Assembly: GCA_902779305.1 (NCBI GenBank)
Contig: CACZBD010000023.1
Span: 1 to 41,037, forward strand
Origin: an uncultured Lachnospiraceae bacterium
GTDB lineage: Bacteria > Bacillota > Clostridia > Lachnospirales > Lachnospiraceae
DNA: 41,037 bases
Direction of reading: 5' to 3'
Program-made: the position numbers and the translations under genes
Notes under the pieces: model-generated
Seen by the model: only the letters and a program-made list of their open reading frames with translations
Database searches by the model: none
Told to the model about the DNA's origin: nothing
Shown here: piece after piece, positions 15,007 through 24,678 of the stretch
How positions within the stretch are numbered: position 1 is the stretch's first letter
Layout of the letters: each line of letters begins with the position of its first letter

Positions 15007-18000
15007 TTAAAACCAAATAGCTGCCATGTTCCTGGCATCGATCTTAAAGCTCACTTTCTTGCTAAAACCATAGCCTTTTTCTCTGATGCCCACGATCGTA
15101 ACCTTGTAGGTGCCCTTGTCTACATAGGATTCCCCGGGTTCTTCGACGATCTCATAATCCTCGCCAAGGACAAGGTTTCTCTGATCGTTCCCGAACTTAA
15201 AGCTCACATCATCGCCCGTAAGCGTGATCCTGCTGCCCGTGTATACCTGCGATCTGATCCGGATCGTGGCCTTGGACAGATCATGGTCCTTATCTATGAC
15301 ATAGAAGCTGCCGGTGATCGTGCTTGCCGTTTCTCCGTCTCCAAAGTAAAGTCCCTTGCCCGTTACGGTGACGTTGATCTTTGTTCCGCCGGGAACGATA
15401 TCGTTCTTCAGATCTACAACAGAACCTGCCTGCCCGCGTTCTGCATCAATGACCGGGGTTTTATTTTCCAGGACAGATACCACCGTATTATTTGCATAGG
15501 TATAGATCACATCCTTCTCATAGTCCGTACCGGCTACGAGTTTCTTGCCTGTCTTGCTGTCCGTAAGCGTAACCGTTGTCTTGCAGACGCCGGGTTTTGC
15601 TGCATAAAGGACATCCTTTGTCTCGATCGATACCGTTTCGGCACTGAGCTTTGCGGGGCCGATCTTAAATTCGAACTCTTTCGTTCCTTTAAACGCGCCC
15701 TTATACGTAATGATGAGCGTGGGCTGTTTCTTAGTGTCTTCCGTTGTAACGGCGTTGTTGTTCACCCACTTGAGCGTATAGTCTTTCCCTTTTTCCATCG
15801 GCTGAAGCATGTAGGTGATGAATTTAGGCTCGGGCATCACGCCGCCCTTGGTATACGGGAAAACGCCATTGATGTTCGGAATAAACATGCCAATACTGTT
15901 GTTAACATTCTTCCCGCAGTCATAAGGCACGATCCTGAAGGTGCGCTTTACACTGCCCGTATATAAGCCCTTTCCGGTAAAGGTCACGGAGGCGGTTCCC
16001 GGCACAATGTTTGAAGCGTAAGTCAGCTCATAATCCACACCGTTTTTGAGCACAATGTCTTCATCTGTCTCTTTGTCATGCCATGTTACGGCGATCCCAT
16101 AGTTTGAAGATGCAGCTTGCGCATTTGCCGGTCCGGCCACTTCATACGGCTCTCCCATATAGATAAAAGCGCCGACCGCAGGATCATACATTTTGCCATA
16201 ACTACGGATCGAACCGGATCCTGTTGTGTTACTGAATACTTTCGGGATCACGGCCTTTTTCAGGTCACGTCCTGTGATCTTAAAGGTCTTCTTTACGCTC
16301 CCCGTGTTGCCGCAAAGGCCCGTGAAAATAACCGTTGCCTTGCCGATTTCCTTATTGTTACTGTACTCTGCCGTGTAGTCAATGCCTTCCCTGAGCGGTT
16401 TTTTCCTGGCATCCTTTCCTTTTCCGATCATGGTATAGAACATACCGTCCTGCTGCCTGAATGCCTGTCCGTCATACACATGATCCACCAGGGGCTCCAT
16501 CTTATAGGATGACAAAGGCGTTCCCTTGATCTTGAATGTAATGGTTCTGGAGCCGGCATATGTGCCGTCATAGAGACCCTGATCGTTTTTCTTTGCCTCA
16601 ATGGTAACGGTAGCCGTCCCGACCTCGCGGTTATTAACGATCGACAGCGTGAAATCATCGTTGTATTTAAGCGGTGTCTTACCGTATGTCAGGGTAAAAT
16701 CAAACACATTTCCCTTCTTGTCTACGGCATATTCGTCATCTGCATACTGGGTCATTTCACCCATGCTCTTGCTCCTTAAGATGAAATCTTTCCCGCCATA
16801 CATCTGATCCGGAATGCGGGGAACGCTCACCTTGGTGATCAGGATCTGCTCATCTCTTGTAATGGTCTGCCGGTATGTCTTTTCACCGGTGAAATTACCC
16901 ATTCCCTTTACGGTCGTCACATATACGCCGGCATCCGTATAATTTGCGTCTTCCTGCCATTCATAGGTGAAATCCGTATTCTCTTTCAGCGTTACCGTTT
17001 TGCCGCCTAAAGTACAGGTGACCTTCGTCTTGTTTTTCTGTACGGTATTTGCTTTGTGCACACTTACAAGGTCCGGTGCCGTGGCGCAGGCGATATCCAG
17101 CGGATTGATCGTAAAGGTTTCCGTTGCCGTCCCTGCGAAATTACCCTTGCCCGTTACGATCACGCAGGGCGCGTTGTCTTCCGTTTTAAGGGCAGCTTTG
17201 ACGTTATTTTTATAGGTTATCGTATAATCTTTATCCGTTAGCTGTGTTTCGTTAAAGAATACTTTGGGTTCCGGCCTGATCGCTGTTCCGTTATAAACAT
17301 ACACATTATCCTCGATCGGCTCGATATAGATGCCGTTCTTTTTGACTTCTTCGACGGTAAGGGAAAGCGCTGCACCAGCACTTACGGCCGTCCCGGAGCT
17401 TGTGCCGCTGATCGTAAGCGTGCCTTCCTTTATGCCCGCTTCACCGGTGACGCCCTCTTTTACCCCGACTACGATCTCGGTACTTTCACCCGGTCCGAAT
17501 TCCGTTTCGGAAACACTGACAACCGTAAATACCGCATCATCAGGCGTGATCGAAACCGTATTGATCGAAACGGCGACGTCTCCCGTGTTGGTAACCGTAA
17601 CGGTCTGTGTCTCGATCAGCTGCGGATCATAGTCCTTGGGAACATTTCCGAAAGAAACCGTCTCCGGAGAAGCTGAGATCCCGTATGTGGGTTCGACAAC
17701 CGTCACTTTCGCTTCGAAGGTTCTGACAAGTGCGGAATGCTGGCCTCTGATCACAAAGGATTCTTCATAGGTTTTTGCTTCCGTCATCTTAGCCGCGTTC
17801 GGCGCTATGGTAAAGACTGCCGATTCACCCGGCGAGAGTGTATGCTTGGAGAGCGCTCCAACCGTAAAGCATCCGTCATAGCCAAAGGGAACTACATCCT
17901 GCAGGGTCAGCTGCACGCTTCCCGTATTCTTCACGGCAATGCTCTGTGCGCCCGGCGCGCTTGCGCCAAGTAACATAGAGCCAAAATCAACGCTTGCCGG

Positions 18001-21000
18001 GATGATCGCAAAGTCTGCTCCCTGCGGCGCGCTTTCCGGTTCGATCCAAATGTCCGTAACAAGCGCTGAATCCGCATTCACCAGATGGTTCCTGTTTGCG
18101 GCCCCTTCTTCAGTTACAAGCGTGAGCGCGCCTCCGGTTGATGCTTCGGCAACGTTCATACCCGTAATGGCAAAAGTTGCGCTTTCCGCTCCGACAGATA
18201 CCGCTTCTTTGGTTCCCTTAGCTGTGATATAGGCATCCCCGCTGATCGATATTCCTTCATGACCATAGAGGGCAACGCCGTATCCGTTATAGAGCTGGCT
18301 GGTATGAAGGGCCTTCGCCTCTGTCACACCGCCCGTGATCGTCAGCGTATCCGCCAGAATCCCGGCGCCCGGTCTTTCATTGACGGCACTGACACGTCCT
18401 CCTGAAATGGTTACGGATGCGCCGCTGATCGCGCCGCCGTCACCGCCTGAAGAAGACGGCCAATAAGCATTTACGATACTGTTCTGCGTAATCGTTACGG
18501 CGCCGTCTTTTGCTTCGATATGTTCTACGCTCACAGTGCCGCCCGAAACCACGATATCCCTGCAACGGATATCCTTACAGATGAGCGTTCCGCCTTCGAT
18601 CGAAAGTATTTTTTCCGGGGCGCCATCCAAACCATAGTTATGATACAGGGTTCCGGTTAATGTCAGTTTTCCTGTACTGCTGCCCTCAATGGTCAGGTTG
18701 CAGGGATCAGCGTTGTTTGCGATCCCGGCGATCGTCTTATCATCATCCTCATCGATCAGGAGCTCCGTATCGCCGAGCAAAGTATAGGTCTCATTTGAGG
18801 CCAGATCTTCTACATATACGCGCCCGCTCAGATAATAATTGACATCAAATGCCAGCGGGATGGAAACACTGCAGCCTTCCACGGTCGCGATCACAAGCGT
18901 GTCGTTATACACGCCTTTTCCGATACCGGTCTTGGGCCGGATCTTATATGTAATGGACTTGTTCTTTGCAAGCGTTTTGGATGTGGATGTGGCAGTCACA
19001 TCATAGCGCTCATTTACCCCTTCGGGATCCTTGAGTGTTACGGCTGCATCACCGGTATTGGTGATCGTGATCCGCTGTTCATCCGGCGCTGTCGCATACC
19101 CGATCGGTGTTTTCCCGAAATCAAGCGACGCAGCGTTTGATGATATCGCATATCTTACATCTTCAACCTTCAGTTTCAGAGGAATGATCTTCTTGACTTC
19201 TTCCTGTGTGGTAACATTCCATTCCACGTCATAGGTGCCTGCAGCAAGATTGCTCTTTGGAACAATGCTCAGATTCAGGCTTCCGTTTTCTGCGATCGTA
19301 AGGTTTTGCGGGTAGGTGACCGTAAAATGATCAAGCGCAAAAGACGCCGGGTCCAGGGTCACTTCATCCGTTCCCTTATTGAAGATCTTAACCGTAACAG
19401 CCGACGGCGCGCTCACATAGTTCCCCTGATAATCGCGCTTCAGCGTCCCAAAGGAAACTTCTTCCTTATCCGCCTCAATTTTCAGAACAGACTCTTCCAC
19501 CGTAAAGCTAACCGGCACGGACGCTGTAACGCCTGTCTGATCCGTTGTGATCGTTATGGTTTCCGCATATTCTCCAACCGCAAGCATTTCTTTGGGCTGT
19601 ACACTAAAGGAGGTCGTTTCTCCGGGAAGCAGAAGTGTTTCGGAAAAACCGCTTATCTCAAAAGCGCTTGCGCTCTGATCGGATGCAACGCCTGTCAGGC
19701 TGACGGGACCTTCTCCGGTATTGGTCACGGTAACCGTAACTGCCTCCGGCACATCTTTTCCGTACCTGATGGTATCAAAAGCAAGTCCGTTCTCCGGCGC
19801 ATCCGTTGTGACAGATAATGCCATGTCTCTCTTATGGATCAAAACATCTTTTACGATCTCGGAATCCGAATTGAGCAGGTGTGTTTCATAAGGGAAGTCT
19901 TCCGCCGTGTAAACAGTCACTGTCTTTCCGGTTGAAGGCTCTGTCATGATCATGTCCTCAAGACTTATTATTTTCCTGCTCGAGACACCGAGCGCTTCCA
20001 CTGCTCCCTGCGCACGGACATAGGCAGTCCCATTGATCGTGACACCGTCTCTCGAGTACAGGCCTATGCCGTATCCGGTATAGTCAGTACTGTCATGCAG
20101 TGCTTTTACATCCAGCATGCCGCCTGAGATCGTTGCCTCGACAGTATATATTCCCGAGCCGGGTTTTTCGTTAGTCGCGTTGACGCGGCCTCCCGATATG
20201 ATCAGATTGCGGCAGTTTATCGCTCCGTTGTAACGCGATGTCGATGAAGTAGGCAGGAACGCATTCAGCGTTCCGCCGCTAACTGACACCGTAGCGTTTG
20301 GCAGATCGATCTGTCCGGAATTCAGAATCCCGCCTGTGACTGCAACGCCGCTCTTGCCGCCGATATCGCCGAGCGTGATATTTCCTCCGGCTACGGTAAT
20401 ACTCCTTTCTTCCGCGCCCTCCCTTATACCGTTATTCAGTGTAATATTTCCGGAAAGGGTGAGTTTTCCTTTATTGCTGCCTGTAAAAGTCAGGTTGACG
20501 GGGTCAGGGAAATAGTTTTCGATCTCTATGGTCTTGTCATCCCCGTCTGCAAGATTGATCGTGGTATCCCCGGTCATCCTGTAAGTCTTGCCCGATTCCA
20601 GCACGCCCGCATTCACCTGTCCGCTCAGGTAGTACCCGACCTGCATATAGGTCCGAATGGAAATAGATGAATTCTGAACAGTGTTGATCGTGAAATACTG
20701 TTGGTAACTGCCTTCACCAAGGCCTGCCTTCGGTCTGGCCGTATAAGTGATCGACTCGCCCGGCTCAAGACTTGTGGCCGTGGATGTCGTTGTGAACGTA
20801 AACTGATCGGGCATGGAGATCGATCTGATGGTCAAAACAGCCTCGCTGCTGTTTGTGATCACAACAGTTCTTTCAGGCAGCACATCATATCCGATAGGGA
20901 GCTGTCCAAAATCCAGAAATGTGGTATTAGCCGTTAACCGGTAATTCACTCTTTCCATCGTCAGATATACAGGAACGACTGCCTTAGCGCCTTCCTGCGT

Positions 21001-22761
21001 TTCTATGGTCCACTGTGTATCATAAGATTTTAAAAGGTCAAGATTATTTTTGGGAACTACGCTTATCTGAAGGCTCTCATTCGGATCGATCGTAAGATCA
21101 TCCGGATAAGTGACCGTAAAGTCAGCAAGTGTAAGAGAAGCAGCATCCAGCGTTACCGTTTGCGCTCCGATGTTGTTGATCGTCAAAGTCACCGGTCCGG
21201 GATTGCTCAACTTATTGCCCAGATAATCCACTTTTATCGTTCCGAAAGAAACCTCCCCGGGATCCGCTTCGATCTTGATCACAGGGGCTTCTACCGTATA
21301 GGAAATCGCTACGGATGCCGAAATATCCGCATGATTCGTTGTGATCGTAAGGACTTCCTCATAATCACCCTCCGGAAGCATATCTTTGGGCTGTACGGTA
21401 AAGGAAGCTTGCTCTCCCGGTGTGAGAATTTTCTTGGACAGATCACTGATCAAAAAAGAACTCTCCGTCGCATCCGATGTGAGGGCGTCGAGTCGGATGG
21501 GGCCCGTTCCCGTATTGGTGATCGTTACCGTTTCGGTTTCCGGCGCATTCATTCCATAGGGTGTGGCATCAAATGTAATGCCGTCTTCAGACTTATCAAC
21601 ACTCATTTCATAAGTCAGAACATCTTTTCCGATCAGAATGTCCTTTACGATTGCCCTGTCGGTATCATCTTGAGGGTTGACAGAGACAAGATGTTTTTTC
21701 AGCGATCCCTGCGTCTCTATGATCACATCTTTCCCTGTGCCCGGCTCAGTCAGCTTTAAGTCCGCTGCGGTGATGGTAATGCCGCTTTGCGCATAGATCG
21801 CTTCCTGCTCTCCATGAGCTCTGATATGTGCATTCCCGCCGATCGAAATGGTCTGCTCACTGTAGATGCCGTCACCGTCCGATCCGCCCGTTTGTCCGGA
21901 GGGATGGAGTGTTTCAGCCTCTACCACGCCGCCGCTGATCGAGATGTCCTGAAATGCCAGTAATGCGTTGGATCTGCTTCTGATCGTCGCTAATACCGTT
22001 CCTCCCGAAATATCGATCCGTTGTGCACTGATCGCGCCGTGGTCGTAATAAGGACTGCCGTCATAATCTGTATTCACGACTGCATCCCCACTGATCGTCA
22101 CAGTCCCATTCGGTGAATAGATCATCCCGGTATTGATGATACCGCCTGTTATATCTATATCATTACACCAGATCTCATTGGCATTGACCGTTCCGCCTGA
22201 GATCGTGAGTTTCGTGCCCTGCGGATCGCTCAGCCACCACAGGTGCGACCAGGTTTGCCCCTGCAGGTTGATCGTTCCCTCATTGCTTCCTGTGATCGTC
22301 AGATTATGTGGCGAATCACAATTGAGTCCTATCGTTATATTGTCTCCGGCTGCAAGATGAATCGTTGTATCACCGTCTACTTCATAATAATTTCCCGGGT
22401 AAAATTCATTCGCGTTATAATCTCCGGACAGCTTGTAGCCTTTGATGTAGTTCAGCCTCTCCTGCTCCGTTCCTTCCGCGCTTTCTTCCGGATTCTCTTC
22501 CGCGTTTTCTTCCGCATTTTCTTCCGCATCCAAAACCGGTTCTTCTGCCTCCGCCTCGGCTTCTTCATCCCAAACCGGCTCTTCTGCAACTTCTTCCCCA
22601 AGCTCTGCTTCCTGCAAAAGCGTCTCGTCCGTAACGATAGCTTCTGCCGCAGGCTGTTCAGCCGCAGCCGCGAAATCCGGCATAGCAGTCAGGATCATCG
22701 CTACGCCAAGCAATCCCGCCAGGATCTTCTTAACCATTCTTCCCACATCCGAATACTTCAT
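15007..22761 (-). CDS. Giant secreted surface protein 2 (2584 aa), beta-helix/ASH/MBG repeats
   Basis: ATG 22761 follows AAGGAG by about eight bases; the in-frame start at 22782 overlaps that site and is rejected. Residues 1-34 are a signal peptide, then an acidic EENAEEN-type tandem linker. Three tandem units of about 600 aa follow. Each has a right-handed beta-helix-like part rich in SGG turns (LTITGSNEGTI, VTISGG; resembles the Cthe_2159-like carbohydrate-binding family) and ASH/choice-of-anchor-D-like modules (VSFGTIKVDY, LDFGQLPIGY, VTITNTGTG). The last 750 or so residues are MBG-type repeats (GKGNFAGTATETFTI, SNNKEIGKATV). It ends FKIDARNMAAIWF without sorting signal. Binding of polysaccharide is a family-based inference. 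Confidence 0.88.
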   Translation of the reverse strand: MKYSDVGRMVKKILAGLLGVAMILTAMPDFAAAAEQPAAEAIVTDETLLQEAELGEEVAEEPVWDEEAEAEAEEPVLDAEENAEENAEENPEESAEGTEQERLNYIKGYKLSGDYNANEFYPGNYYEVDGDTTIHLAAGDNITIGLNCDSPHNLTITGSNEGTINLQGQTWSHLWWLSDPQGTKLTISGGTVNANEIWCNDIDITGGIINTGMIYSPNGTVTISGDAVVNTDYDGSPYYDHGAISAQRIDISGGTVLATIRSRSNALLAFQDISISGGVVEAETLHPSGQTGGSDGDGIYSEQTISIGGNAHIRAHGEQEAIYAQSGITITAADLKLTEPGTGKDVIIETQGSLKKHLVSVNPQDDTDRAIVKDILIGKDVLTYEMSVDKSEDGITFDATPYGMNAPETETVTITNTGTGPIRLDALTSDATESSFLISDLSKKILTPGEQASFTVQPKDMLPEGDYEEVLTITTNHADISASVAISYTVEAPVIKIEADPGEVSFGTIKVDYLGNKLSNPGPVTLTINNIGAQTVTLDAASLTLADFTVTYPDDLTIDPNESLQISVVPKNNLDLLKSYDTQWTIETQEGAKAVVPVYLTMERVNYRLTANTTFLDFGQLPIGYDVLPERTVVITNSSEAVLTIRSISMPDQFTFTTTSTATSLEPGESITYTARPKAGLGEGSYQQYFTINTVQNSSISIRTYMQVGYYLSGQVNAGVLESGKTYRMTGDTTINLADGDDKTIEIENYFPDPVNLTFTGSNKGKLTLSGNITLNNGIREGAEERSITVAGGNITLGDIGGKSGVAVTGGILNSGQIDLPNATVSVSGGTLNAFLPTSSTSRYNGAINCRNLIISGGRVNATNEKPGSGIYTVEATISGGMLDVKALHDSTDYTGYGIGLYSRDGVTINGTAYVRAQGAVEALGVSSRKIISLEDMIMTEPSTGKTVTVYTAEDFPYETHLLNSDSEIVKDVLIHKRDMALSVTTDAPENGLAFDTIRYGKDVPEAVTVTVTNTGEGPVSLTGVASDQSASAFEISGFSETLLLPGETTSFSVQPKEMLAVGEYAETITITTDQTGVTASVPVSFTVEESVLKIEADKEEVSFGTLKRDYQGNYVSAPSAVTVKIFNKGTDEVTLDPASFALDHFTVTYPQNLTIAENGSLNLSIVPKSNLAAGTYDVEWNVTTQEEVKKIIPLKLKVEDVRYAISSNAASLDFGKTPIGYATAPDEQRITITNTGDAAVTLKDPEGVNERYDVTATSTSKTLAKNKSITYKIRPKTGIGKGVYNDTLVIATVEGCSVSIPLAFDVNYYLSGRVYVEDLASNETYTLLGDTELLIDEDDDKTIAGIANNADPCNLTIEGSSTGKLTLTGTLYHNYGLDGAPEKILSIEGGTLICKDIRCRDIVVSGGTVSVEHIEAKDGAVTITQNSIVNAYWPSSSGGDGGAISGASVTISGGRVSAVNERPGAGILADTLTITGGVTEAKALHTSQLYNGYGVALYGHEGISISGDAYITAKGTKEAVSVGAESATFAITGMNVAEASTGGALTLVTEEGAANRNHLVNADSALVTDIWIEPESAPQGADFAIIPASVDFGSMLLGASAPGAQSIAVKNTGSVQLTLQDVVPFGYDGCFTVGALSKHTLSPGESAVFTIAPNAAKMTEAKTYEESFVIRGQHSALVRTFEAKVTVVEPTYGISASPETVSFGNVPKDYDPQLIETQTVTVTNTGDVAVSINTVSITPDDAVFTVVSVSETEFGPGESTEIVVGVKEGVTGEAGIKEGTLTISGTSSGTAVSAGAALSLTVEEVKKNGIYIEPIEDNVYVYNGTAIRPEPKVFFNETQLTDKDYTITYKNNVKAALKTEDNAPCVIVTGKGNFAGTATETFTINPLDIACATAPDLVSVHKANTVQKNKTKVTCTLGGKTVTLKENTDFTYEWQEDANYTDAGVYVTTVKGMGNFTGEKTYRQTITRDEQILITKVSVPRIPDQMYGGKDFILRSKSMGEMTQYADDEYAVDKKGNVFDFTLTYGKTPLKYNDDFTLSIVNNREVGTATVTIEAKKNDQGLYDGTYAGSRTITFKIKGTPLSSYKMEPLVDHVYDGQAFRQQDGMFYTMIGKGKDARKKPLREGIDYTAEYSNNKEIGKATVIFTGLCGNTGSVKKTFKITGRDLKKAVIPKVFSNTTGSGSIRSYGKMYDPAVGAFIYMGEPYEVAGPANAQAASSNYGIAVTWHDKETDEDIVLKNGVDYELTYASNIVPGTASVTFTGKGLYTGSVKRTFRIVPYDCGKNVNNSIGMFIPNINGVFPYTKGGVMPEPKFITYMLQPMEKGKDYTLKWVNNNAVTTEDTKKQPTLIITYKGAFKGTKEFEFKIGPAKLSAETVSIETKDVLYAAKPGVCKTTVTLTDSKTGKKLVAGTDYEKDVIYTYANNTVVSVLENKTPVIDAERGQAGSVVDLKNDIVPGGTKINVTVTGKGLYFGDGETASTITGSFYVIDKDHDLSKATIRIRSQVYTGSRITLTGDDVSFKFGNDQRNLVLGEDYEIVEEPGESYVDKGTYKVTIVGIREKGYGFSKKVSFKIDARNMAAIWF
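17350..22436 (-). repeat. Three tandem copies of an about 1.8-kb coding unit
   Basis: The motif Y-x-LSG opening each unit lies at about 22436, 20635 and 18838, a period close to 1800 bp. Units share the order beta-helix (DGDTTIHL, GDTTINL, GDTELLI), SGGRVNA/SGGRVSA, HLVN-like turns (DSEIVKDV, DSALVTDI) and ASH modules. The third copy has a shorter ASH part before the MBG region. The copies are diverged at DNA level, so duplication is old, but blocks of similarity could still support recombination. Confidence 0.8.
22482..22532 (-). repeat. Short tandem 12-bp repeat encoding the acidic linker
   Basis: About four units of the type TTTTCTTCCGCA (plus strand) encode repeated Glu-Asn-Ala-Glu just after the signal peptide. 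Changes in copy number would stay in frame and alter linker length only. Confidence 0.65.
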
Positions 22762-22796
22762 CTGTTCCTCTCCTTTTCCCAATTTTTTCTGTTTTC

Positions 22797-23108
22797 TTAT
22801 TCTTTCTGTATCTTATCTTTGTTATTTTTTCTGTATTTTTGTGTGATAAGCGTGATCGTGATCCCCAATGCAAAGGCAAGCAGGGCCACGATGATATATC
22901 CGCCGGTTTCCGCTCCCAGGATCATCGATCCCAAAAGGGTATTGCTGATACCGATCGTTCCCCTGACACCCGAAACCAGCGACAGGGCCGCCGCAAGCAG
23001 TGTGCCTATGCCTGTGGCAAGGTATGACAGCCTGCGGATCTTTTTCCGCTCCGTATAATATGATCTGCGCCGCGTAATTTCCGCGATCTGATCCTCAATG
23101 CTTCTCAT
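22797..23108 (-). CDS. Small two-TM protein, paralogue of the ECF-operon protein
   Basis: The product is 103 aa when started at ATG 23108, which has a perfect AAGGAGG eight bases upstream; longer versions lack any site. The cytoplasmic N-terminus RSIEDQIAEITRRRSYYTERK is followed by two membrane segments and a basic tail. It aligns along its full length with the 107-aa protein at 24675-24998 (shared MR-I--QI-E--RRR--YT--K and GSMIL---GY--A----LG--TL). It lies 35 bp before giant protein 2 and probably starts that operon. No known family is recognised. The paralogue follows a sigma factor, so an anti-sigma or sensor role is possible. Confidence 0.75.
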   Translation of the reverse strand: MRSIEDQIAEITRRRSYYTERKKIRRLSYLATGIGTLLAAALSLVSGVRGTIGISNTLLGSMILGAETGGYIIVALLAFALGITITLITQKYRKNNKDKIQKE

Positions 23109-23144
23109 ATTTACCGCCTCCTTCGAAGTCTGATAAATCCATTC

Positions 23145-23200
23145 ACTATATATAATGCGGATTTTTTTGGTTTTACTCACCCGAACAAAAAAAAAATAAA
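23145..23200 (-). promoter_or_regulatory. Promoter region of the giant-protein operon with a 10-bp homopolymer
   Basis: On the minus strand TATAGT (23150-23145), overlapping TATATA, is a usable -10. No good sigma-A -35 is present at 16-18 bp (the site reads AAACCA inside GTAAAACC). A run of ten A (plus strand, 23187-23196) lies further upstream. The weak -35 would be compatible with an alternative sigma factor, but no ECF consensus can be assigned. Confidence 0.4.
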
Positions 23201-23226
23201 GTTCAGTCAGCAAAGGACTTGCGCAC

Positions 23227-23254
23227 AAAAAACCACCCTGCAGTGAGGGTGGTT
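23227..23254 (-). terminator. Terminator of the ECF sigma operon
   Basis: AACCACCCT (23231-23239) and AGGGTGGTT (23246-23254) form a 9-bp stem; on the minus strand it is followed by TTTT from 23230. It lies 16 bp after the PrsW stop codon and separates the sigma operon from the next promoter. Confidence 0.85.
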
Positions 23255-23269
23255 CAGATATGATACCGG

Positions 23270-23896
23270 TCAGGCTTTTGTGATCTGCCTGTATCCGAGG
23301 AAAAGCAGAAACGCTGTGACAGGCGGCAGGCAGAATCCGATTATCGGGAAAACACCGGTTCCGGATGCCAGAAGATTGTATATCCCATGGAAAAGCATGG
23401 AAACGGACAAGGCCCCGAGTATGGCGGAGCTCTCAGATGCTTTGTAATGCCTCGTCAGGATCAGGCCGAGCGCAAGCGCGGAAATGCTCACGATATGCAT
23501 GACGCCCACCGCAAGACCGCGTATGAGCAAAAATGTCAGGCTTTCCGTGCCGGTTGTGATCATGGAACAGACATTCTCAAAGGATGCGAATCCGGCCCCA
23601 AGACCCACAGCAGCGTGGAACAGCTGCTCATCCTGCGGTTGAAACATCAGGAAATAGAATACCAGCGGCAGGAATTTCATGGCTTCTTCCACAACGGGAG
23701 ACAGGAATATGGCTGTATCCTCCGTTCCGTTGCCGAATGCAACATCAATAAAACCGGTGATATAAGCGCTGAGCAAGCAGATGATCATGCCGATGATGAA
23801 ATTGACAACCAGCTGGCGCGCCTTGTCTTTTACAAGGAATACCGTTAAAAGTAAAGGCAGGGCCATACAGATCAGAATGTTCTCCGAAAAGATCAT
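23270..23896 (-). CDS. prsW: PrsW family intramembrane protease
   Basis: The product is 208 aa when started at ATG 23896 (ATGA overlap with the upstream stop, GAGG upstream); an earlier in-frame start at 23932 lacks support. It has about seven membrane segments. The PrsW/CPBP-type motifs are VVEEAMKF (E70, E71, K74), GFASFEN (102-108), MHIVS (H134) and MLFHGIYN (H170). In Bacillus subtilis PrsW makes the first cut in the anti-sigma factor RsiW and so releases sigma-W. Its position as last gene of an ECF sigma operon strongly suggests the same job here, with the small two-TM proteins as candidate substrates. That substrate assignment is inference. Confidence 0.87.
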   Translation of the reverse strand: MIFSENILICMALPLLLTVFLVKDKARQLVVNFIIGMIICLLSAYITGFIDVAFGNGTEDTAIFLSPVVEEAMKFLPLVFYFLMFQPQDEQLFHAAVGLGAGFASFENVCSMITTGTESLTFLLIRGLAVGVMHIVSISALALGLILTRHYKASESSAILGALSVSMLFHGIYNLLASGTGVFPIIGFCLPPVTAFLLFLGYRQITKA

Positions 23897-24678
23897 ACGT
23901 TCCTCACCGCCTTCCGTACCGCCAGATAGCAAAGTAAAACCCCGGGCGTCTCCAGTGTCAGATAATAGTTATACCAGTTGTCTGCGCTCATGTACAGCGA
24001 TACCTTCAGCCAGATCGAAAGCGAGAATGACAGGAACAGCAGCGCATCCGTCTGCCCTCTCCTGTATGCACGGATCAGCATGTACACAAAGAAAACCGTC
24101 CCGGCAATAAGGATCATGTATCCGCAAAAATCCGGTACATTCTTCATGTCTTCGCTGACAACAAAAGTGAGCGCCTCGCTTGCGATCAGCGCGCAGCATA
24201 TGATGCATAACAGGATCCACTGCGCTTTCGTAAGGACCTGCTCAGATCTGAGAGAGCGGACAATACAGTAAAACAGCCAGGCAAAAATCGCACCGGAGAC
24301 AACGTCCTGCACGATCTCGCCTGACCACATAATCCAGAGAATCATATTGGAAAGAGCAAAAAAAAGTGTTCCCGCCAGATAGCCAAACGGCAGATTTGTA
24401 TGGTGTTTTCGGGCGGAATTGATTGTTGCCGCAAGAAATAAAAAAAGCGCGGCTTCCCCGATCTCATTGGCGGCAAACGGCATCCTGATCTCCGGTCTCA
24501 TCAGGTCATAGATGAGCCAGTACAGATCCACTAAAAGCCAAAGTGCCAGGTAAAAAGACCAAAACACTGCGGTCATGTTCCTGCCGCTCTCTCTGATCAG
24601 TTTCACCGACAGGGCAAGCATGGCAGCAAGCGTCAGAATCTGAACGGATAAGGATATCAGCGAGATCTGCATGGTCAT
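23893..24678 (-). CDS. Polytopic membrane protein of the ECF operon, unknown function
   Basis: A protein of 261 aa with about eight hydrophobic segments and short loops, mostly Leu/Ile/Ala and several Trp/Tyr (YLALWLLVDLYWLIYD, NMILWIMWSGEIVQD). No catalytic or transporter motif is recognised. ATGA overlaps link it both to the upstream small protein (24675-24678) and to the downstream PrsW (23893-23896), so it is made in fixed ratio with them. A sensor or scaffold in the membrane part of the sigma regulatory system is plausible but unproven. Confidence 0.75.
   Translation of the reverse strand: MTMQISLISLSVQILTLAAMLALSVKLIRESGRNMTAVFWSFYLALWLLVDLYWLIYDLMRPEIRMPFAANEIGEAALFLFLAATINSARKHHTNLPFGYLAGTLFFALSNMILWIMWSGEIVQDVVSGAIFAWLFYCIVRSLRSEQVLTKAQWILLCIICCALIASEALTFVVSEDMKNVPDFCGYMILIAGTVFFVYMLIRAYRRGQTDALLFLSFSLSIWLKVSLYMSADNWYNYYLTLETPGVLLCYLAVRKAVRNV

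Noticed and set aside
22243..23058. 271-codon plus-strand frame across the start of giant protein 2 and the small two-TM gene
   Set aside because: It covers two real minus-strand genes with good ribosome sites and has no recognisable protein features.
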